Below are positions 15,429 to 18,815 of a stretch of DNA of 18,815 bases, piece after piece. The first letter of the stretch is position 1, and every line of letters begins with the position of its first letter. A program made the translations under genes and the position numbers. Origin of the DNA: CAZJYC01 sp964550165 (lineage in GTDB: Bacteria > Acidobacteriota > Aminicenantia > Aminicenantales > Aminicenantaceae); the NCBI GenBank assembly GCA_964550165.1, contig CAZJYC010000048.1:1-18815 (forward strand), given 5' to 3'. The notes beneath the pieces are model-generated. The model had not been told where the DNA came from. It ran no database searches and was given only the letters and a program-made list of their open reading frames with translations.

Positions 15429-15986
15429 CTACATTCTCCTCTGCCGGTAGAGATTTTTGTCAACGGCATCTAACATTCTGTCCAAATCCAGATTTTCATC
15501 CTGCAGAAAACGATAGATTTCTCCCAACTGTTTTTTGGGATCGGAAAGAATTTCGTTATAATTCACAAACAGAACGTCCATGTCCTTCCTCTGGCTCATT
15601 TCTTTCTTTGTCTTCTCGTTCAGCCTGAGGAAGGCTTTTTTTGTCTCCTCCCTTGCCTCATCCTTGGCTCCCATCATTTTCTCCATGGAATCCAGGATCT
15701 CCTCTATGTTTCTGTCCACATAGATTATGGAGTAATGAGCGGGAGGAAGGTATTGAAGGCCATAGGCAATAATCTTCACCGCTTTGCCCTCAAAATCGAG
15801 CACCATTTCCGGATTGGCCTTGAGCTTGTCGATGATGCTTTCGATCTCGAGATAACCCTTGGGATTGCTCTCATCAGGCATTCTCTTCTTGTCTGTGGCT
15901 ATGGGCATTCCTCCGGCCTTCAGGATCTGCATGACCATCGAAGTTCCCGAACGCGGCAAACCAGAAACTATGATTACAGGTTTCAT
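15429..15986 (-). CDS. Small sulfotransferase-like P-loop protein
   Basis: A 185-residue protein with an N-terminal PAPS-type loop, SGLPRSGTSMVM (8-19), the usual 5'-phosphosulfate-binding form of sulfotransferases. VDRNIEEILDSM (90-101) resembles the 3'-phosphate-binding Arg and Ser segment (Arg92, Ser100). The middle (about 102-135) is a highly charged helical stretch. It is shorter than most carbohydrate sulfotransferases (often 250-300 residues), has no signal peptide or membrane helix, and lacks an obvious acceptor-binding region. Its gene lies between sat and cysC with gaps of six and one bases, which strongly ties it to PAPS. It may transfer sulfate to a cytoplasmic sugar nucleotide or lipid intermediate. 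A regulatory or nucleotide-binding role in PAPS synthesis is an alternative. Family likely; substrate unknown. Confidence 0.72.
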   Translation of the reverse strand: MKPVIIVSGLPRSGTSMVMQILKAGGMPIATDKKRMPDESNPKGYLEIESIIDKLKANPEMVLDFEGKAVKIIAYGLQYLPPAHYSIIYVDRNIEEILDSMEKMMGAKDEAREETKKAFLRLNEKTKKEMSQRKDMDVLFVNYNEILSDPKKQLGEIYRFLQDENLDLDRMLDAVDKNLYRQRRM

Positions 15987-15992
15987 CAGGAC

Positions 15993-17141
15993 TCACTCCA
16001 CAAAAGGATTCTCGAAGCCAAGGATGACCTCTGCGACTTCTGGCCGCATCAGCACAGGAGGCGGGATTTCCCCCTTAACCAGCATGTCCCTGATCTTGGT
16101 TCCGCTGAAATTGATATGCTCCTGGGCAGTATGGGGACATATTTTCTCGTTGACCACAGAATTGCACTTCTTGCAAAAATAGAAGGACTTGAAGAATAAA
16201 GGAGCAATTCCAAGATCAGGGAATTCATCGAAAATATCCTGGGCGGCATAAGGCGGATAATAGGTGCCAACGCCTGCATGATCCCGGCCGATGATGATGT
16301 GCGTGCAGCCGAAATTTTTCCGAATGATGGCATGAAAGATGGCTTCTCTGGGACCGGCATACCTCATCTCCATCTGGAGAATGGCCATAACAGCCCTGTC
16401 TTTGAGATAATAATGCTTGATCAGCTCATCATAAGAAGCGAGAATCACCTCGTCCTTGAAATCCCCTTTTTTCTTGCGGCCGATGACCGGATTGACGAAG
16501 ATGCCATCGGTGAATGTCAGGGCCGTCTTCTGCACATATTCATGGCCGATATGGGGAGTGTTTCGTGTCTGAAAGCCGACAACCGTCCGCCAGCCCTTTT
16601 CCTTGAAGAGAATTCTCGTCTCCTTTGGACTGAGCTTGTACCTGTAAAAGGGTGTGGGCGATTCCTGGATCAAGTCGATTTTCCCGGCCAGGAGAATATC
16701 CTTCATCTCTCTGACCTTAGCCACGCCAGGATGAGCGCCATCTTTCGTCAGGAAGACCTTCTCTGCCAGCTCTTCCTTACTCCATTCATATTTCTCCTCA
16801 AGATGAAGAATGGCCGCGGGCAGGCCGCTTTCGTCGCAAAGAGCAATGTCTTCGCCAATCTTGAATTTTTTGGCTTCGTCCTTTCCGGCGTCCAAGACTA
16901 CCGGAATCGGCCAGGGAAGGTCGCTGGGGAGCCTCATCTGGCTGAGGACACTGCGGCATTCCTTCTGGCCCATAAACCCTTCAAGCGGGCTGTAAACACC
17001 TGTGGCAATGTTTTCTACATCGCTGACCAGCTCAAAATTCAACCGAAGAGAAGGCAGAGATTTAGCTTTCTCCAGAGCTTTCTCCCTCTCCTCACCCTCA
17101 AGAACTCTTTTAACAAGTTTTCCGCCGTGGGGCTGAATCAT
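15993..17141 (-). CDS. sat: Sulfate adenylyltransferase (ATP sulfurylase), homo-oligomeric type
   Basis: A 382-residue enzyme that makes APS from ATP and sulfate. The N-terminal PUA-like domain (about 1-160) includes GVYSPLEGFMG (48-58). The catalytic domain has QTRNTPHIGHE (191-201, with the HxxH pair His197 and His200), GRDHAGVG (285-292) and FSGTKIRDML (345-354). Cys323, Cys326, Cys335 and nearby His337 form a zinc-site pattern like that in thermophile and anaerobe Sat proteins. It lacks a C-terminal kinase domain, so APS kinase is supplied by cysC two genes downstream. GAGGAG six bases before the ATG is a strong ribosome site. No cysH, aprAB or cysND is present, so the operon looks built for PAPS rather than for sulfate respiration, though dissimilatory use cannot be excluded from this window. 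Confidence 0.95.
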   Translation of the reverse strand: MIQPHGGKLVKRVLEGEEREKALEKAKSLPSLRLNFELVSDVENIATGVYSPLEGFMGQKECRSVLSQMRLPSDLPWPIPVVLDAGKDEAKKFKIGEDIALCDESGLPAAILHLEEKYEWSKEELAEKVFLTKDGAHPGVAKVREMKDILLAGKIDLIQESPTPFYRYKLSPKETRILFKEKGWRTVVGFQTRNTPHIGHEYVQKTALTFTDGIFVNPVIGRKKKGDFKDEVILASYDELIKHYYLKDRAVMAILQMEMRYAGPREAIFHAIIRKNFGCTHIIIGRDHAGVGTYYPPYAAQDIFDEFPDLGIAPLFFKSFYFCKKCNSVVNEKICPHTAQEHINFSGTKIRDMLVKGEIPPPVLMRPEVAEVILGFENPFVE

Positions 17142-17183
17142 ATATCTCTCCTCTTAAAAAGTTCCAATCAGCGGTTGATGATG

Positions 17184-17360
17184 ACTAATACAAACGCATT
17201 AAATGTTTTTACATTGTCATTGCGAGCGACCGAAGGGAGCGCGGCAATCCGACGAAGTCGTTGCGAGCCCGCAAGGGCGTGGCAATCTCTTTAGATGTAT
17301 GAGATTGCTTCGTCACTTCGTTCCTCGCAATGACATTTTATTTAATTCGTTTGTATTAGT
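17184..17360. repeat. 177-bp nested inverted-repeat element (MITE/REP-like)
   Basis: The outer ends are perfect 13-bp inverted repeats (ACTAATACAAACG at 17184-17196, its complement at 17348-17360), continuing imperfectly through an AT-rich arm. Inside are three copies of a roughly 30-bp unit of the form ATTGCGAG...GGCAATC: direct at 17219-17250 and 17260-17289, inverted at 17301-17332. The inverted copy pairs with a direct one to make a long cruciform or RNA hairpin. It has no ORF of its own and I see no clear target-site duplication. It lies in the 322-base gap between the ribbon-helix-helix gene and sat. The other part of that gap, 17361-17463, shows no supported gene. Confidence 0.75.
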
Positions 17361-17463
17361 AGCCCGCTTTCTTTAAGTCCTTACATCCGCCAGGCACTTT
17401 TACCGTTCTTAGCATCTCTATCGGTCCCTGTCATTCTCAAACCATGGCCTCCAGACTTCGCCT

Positions 17464-17679
17464 TTAATCCAAATAGCCTAACGCTCTCAACCTCTCCTTG
17501 ACTTTCTCTTCATCTTCTTTGCTAAAGGCCTCCTGAGCCACTTCTTCCTTCGAGAGCTTTTCTCTGAGAACGTTGGTGACGTAGCCGGAGACAGAAGAAA
17601 ATTTGGTGCCCTTTATCTTTTCTTCTATTTTCTTGTGCAAAGATGCAGGGATAGCAACATTTTTCAGTTCTTCCTTCAT
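17464..17679 (-). CDS. Small ribbon-helix-helix (CopG-like) protein
   Basis: A 71-residue protein. Residues 6-45 fit a ribbon-helix-helix pattern: a strand-like KNVAIPASLHKKI, a helix, then the turn SSVSGYVTNVLREKLSK, as in CopG/ParD/Arc-type DNA binders. The rest is a charged helix ending in RLRALGYLD. AAGGAG is six bases before the ATG. Such proteins are often antitoxins or local repressors, but there is no toxin-like ORF next to it: on one side is the repeat element and on the other the divergent secreted-protein gene. It could regulate itself or that neighbour. Family moderately sure, target unknown. Confidence 0.65.
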   Translation of the reverse strand: MKEELKNVAIPASLHKKIEEKIKGTKFSSVSGYVTNVLREKLSKEEVAQEAFSKEDEEKVKERLRALGYLD

Positions 17680-17752
17680 TTTTCTCTCCTTTTTAATTCG
17701 GTTGGGAAAACCTTGGCTGATAGGTTTTATCCTCCTCGTTCATTAAACTCAA

Positions 17753-17781
17753 TATATACACCACATTGCCTTTTTTTTCAA
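17753..17781 (-). promoter_or_regulatory. Putative promoter of the ribbon-helix-helix gene
   Basis: The minus strand has TTGAAA (17776-17781), a 17-base spacer, and TATATA (17753-17758). This predicts a leader of about 67 bases before the ATG. It sits right beside the palindrome at 17789-17801. Confidence 0.45.
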
Positions 17782-17788
17782 CTGCATT

Positions 17789-17801
17789 GGGGTCTGACCC
17801 C
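17789..17801. repeat. Short palindrome GGGGTCTGACCCC
   Basis: A 13-bp inverted repeat with a single central base, in the 268-base divergent spacer. Its complement, GGGGTCAGACCCC, differs from the hypD-hypE palindrome only by an exchanged T-A/A-T pair, which keeps the pairing. A second, AT-rich palindrome follows at 17813-17834 (TTAAAAT with ATTTTAA). Confidence 0.5.
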
Positions 17802-17901
17802 TGGACAATTCCTTAAAATTTATATATATTTTAAACGTTTTTGGGAGCGAGTTCGTAGTTATTACAAAAAAGTTTAATAGCCTGATGTAGCCACAAAAAT
17901 A

Positions 17902-17930
17902 TTGCCGACAACAGCTAAAAAGGCTATTAT
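17902..17930 (+). promoter_or_regulatory. Putative promoter of the secreted-protein gene
   Basis: TTGCCG (17902-17907), 17 bases, then TATTAT (17925-17930), four and five of six to the housekeeping consensus. The ATG is 17 bases after the -10, with GGAGG at 17938-17942 between, so the leader would be very short. Confidence 0.4.
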
Positions 17931-17947
17931 ATGAAATGGAGGAAAAA

Positions 17948-18815
17948 ATGGTTTTAAGACACGTTTTCAAAATCTCATTAATCGTGCTGATGGCCATTGC
18001 CTTCAGTATCCACAGTTCCGGCAAGGAGGAAGAAGTTGTTACGAGTGAGTGGGCCGTGGCTCCTCCTAAAGTTGATGGCGTGAATCAAGATTGGGCAGGA
18101 ATCCCTTTAATCTCCCAAAAGTACGGCGTGAACCTCGGTTTCACGAATGACGAAAAATATTTCTATATCCTGTTTGTTTTCTCCGACCCCAAATATCTGA
18201 CTTCAATCGAAGCCACAGGAATGTCAGTCTACTTCAACACGGAGGGCGAGAAGAAAAAGGACCACGGGATCAATTTCCGCAAGATGCAGATCACGGCCGA
18301 CCAGTACATCGCCATGCTGGAAGAAAAACAGGGACCGCTGACTGAGGAACAAAAAGCAAGAATCAGAGTCAATAAACTCTACTCGATGTTTCATTACGGA
18401 ATTCTCAGCAAGAGTGCCAAAGAAATTTTGAAAGCAGACGAGAGCGAAGCAGTTCTGCCGGCTGTTTTCCGCACCGGGCAACAGCAAAAAACATTGATTT
18501 ATGAGTTTGCCATTCCCCTGGAAAGAGCGGCAGAGATGGCTCCTGGAATCGGGACGGAGATAGGAAAACAGGTTATGGTCGGGTTTGAGTGGGGCGGCTG
18601 GTCAAGAGAGCTGAAACAGGCCATTGCCAGCAGCCTGGCCGATGCGGGAAGCAGGGCCAGAGACCAGAAGGCATCCGACGATTTAACCGGGTCCGGTGGA
18701 GACCCCTCAGGCGTCAGGCGCATGAGCATGGATGATGCGCCTGATATCTCGGCTATGAGAAGAAGACAGCCAAAAGAATACACCCTCTGGCTCGACGTGA
18801 AACTGGCAGAAAAAC
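17948..18815 (+). CDS. Secreted protein with CBM9/DOMON-like N-terminal region (3' end outside window)
   Basis: At least 289 residues, open to the window end. GGAGG lies five bases before the ATG. The N-terminus is a signal peptide: MVLRHVFK, a hydrophobic core ISLIVLMAIAF, then SIHSSGKEEE, with no lipobox cysteine. The mature part starts with SEWAVAPPKVDGVNQDWAGI, the usual opening of the CBM9-like/DOMON-type beta-sandwich found in many secreted proteins. NLGFTNDEKYFYILFVFSD and SVYFNTEGEKKKDHGINF continue that fold, and LIYEFAIPLERA fits its late strand. A charged insert of about 50 residues (roughly 115-165) interrupts the sandwich, and a polar, low-complexity stretch with SGGDPSG follows near residue 245. 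Function is unknown; ligand could be sugar or haem-like, as in related folds. It is divergent from the ribbon-helix-helix gene. Confidence 0.7.
   Translation, partial: MVLRHVFKISLIVLMAIAFSIHSSGKEEEVVTSEWAVAPPKVDGVNQDWAGIPLISQKYGVNLGFTNDEKYFYILFVFSDPKYLTSIEATGMSVYFNTEGEKKKDHGINFRKMQITADQYIAMLEEKQGPLTEEQKARIRVNKLYSMFHYGILSKSAKEILKADESEAVLPAVFRTGQQQKTLIYEFAIPLERAAEMAPGIGTEIGKQVMVGFEWGGWSRELKQAIASSLADAGSRARDQKASDDLTGSGGDPSGVRRMSMDDAPDISAMRRRQPKEYTLWLDVKLAEK

Noticed and set aside
16278..17294. A 338-codon open frame on the plus strand, opposite sat
   Set aside because: It is antisense to a gene with all ATP sulfurylase motifs and runs into the repeat element; its translation resembles no family.
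17360..17430. A minus-strand 19-codon frame (begins MLRTVKVPGG, ends KKAGY) whose stop codon falls in the first bases of the 177-bp element, suggesting a gene cut by the insertion
   Set aside because: Too short, without a good ribosome site; could be chance. Comparing the uninterrupted site in a relative would decide.
1..18815. CRISPR arrays, tRNA/rRNA genes, phage or toxin-antitoxin systems
   Set aside because: No regularly spaced direct repeats, no tRNA-like cloverleaf that I could recognise, and no partner toxin for the ribbon-helix-helix protein.

Overview
The window looks like a chromosomal stretch of a diderm, probably anaerobic, uncultured-type bacterium. It carries the MEP isoprenoid genes dxr and ispG, an undecaprenyl/phospholipid operon with the RseP site-2 protease, NiFe-hydrogenase maturation genes (hypCDE) and a LarE-type nickel-cofactor gene. 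I suspect an Acidobacteriota or Aminicenantes-like lineage from the overall style (secreted CBM9/DOMON-like protein, dispersed palindromic repeats). That placement is an impression, not something proved by the sequence. Nearly all genes are complete, with good Shine-Dalgarno sites, and most belong to well-known families.

Layout. (1) 95-1846, plus strand: a divergent nucleoside phosphorylase-family protein, then a glyoxylate/hydroxypyruvate reductase-type 2-hydroxyacid dehydrogenase. (2) 1847-3168: minus-strand larE between two repeat-rich intergenic regions. (3) 3169-8580, minus strand: the operon uppS-cdsA-dxr-rseP-ispG, preceded by a perfect-consensus sigma70-type promoter (TTGACA, 17 bp, TATAAT). 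Its predicted start of transcription falls on the uppS ATG. (4) 8678-11123, plus strand: hypC-hypD-hypE, divergent from uppS, with a short GGGG/CCCC palindrome just before hypE. (5) 11131-17141, minus strand: a sugar-nucleotide and sulfate-activation block. In transcription order it is sat, a small sulfotransferase-like protein and cysC (ATP sulfurylase, sulfotransferase, APS kinase), followed by a WbpP/GalE-like epimerase, a WbpA-like UDP-HexNAc dehydrogenase and UDP-glucose 6-dehydrogenase. (6) 17142-18815: a 177-bp nested inverted-repeat element, a small ribbon-helix-helix protein, and a divergently transcribed secreted protein cut off by the window end.

How the genes fit together. Region 3 supplies isoprenoid precursors, the undecaprenyl carrier and CDP-diacylglycerol, with envelope-stress proteolysis alongside. 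Region 5 could supply UDP-glucuronate, UDP-HexNAc uronates and PAPS, and includes a candidate sulfate-transferring enzyme. The most economical reading is a supply module for an acidic, possibly sulfated, surface glycan. No glycosyltransferase or polymerase lies in the window, so that reading remains inference. Regions 2 and 4 both concern nickel enzymes (LarE for the nickel-pincer cofactor, HypCDE for the Fe(CN)2CO centre of NiFe hydrogenase), but their partner genes are absent here.

I found no CRISPR array, tRNA, rRNA, transposase, phage gene or clearly new multi-gene system. The most interesting non-coding signals are the repeat families and the promoter arrangement between uppS and hypC.
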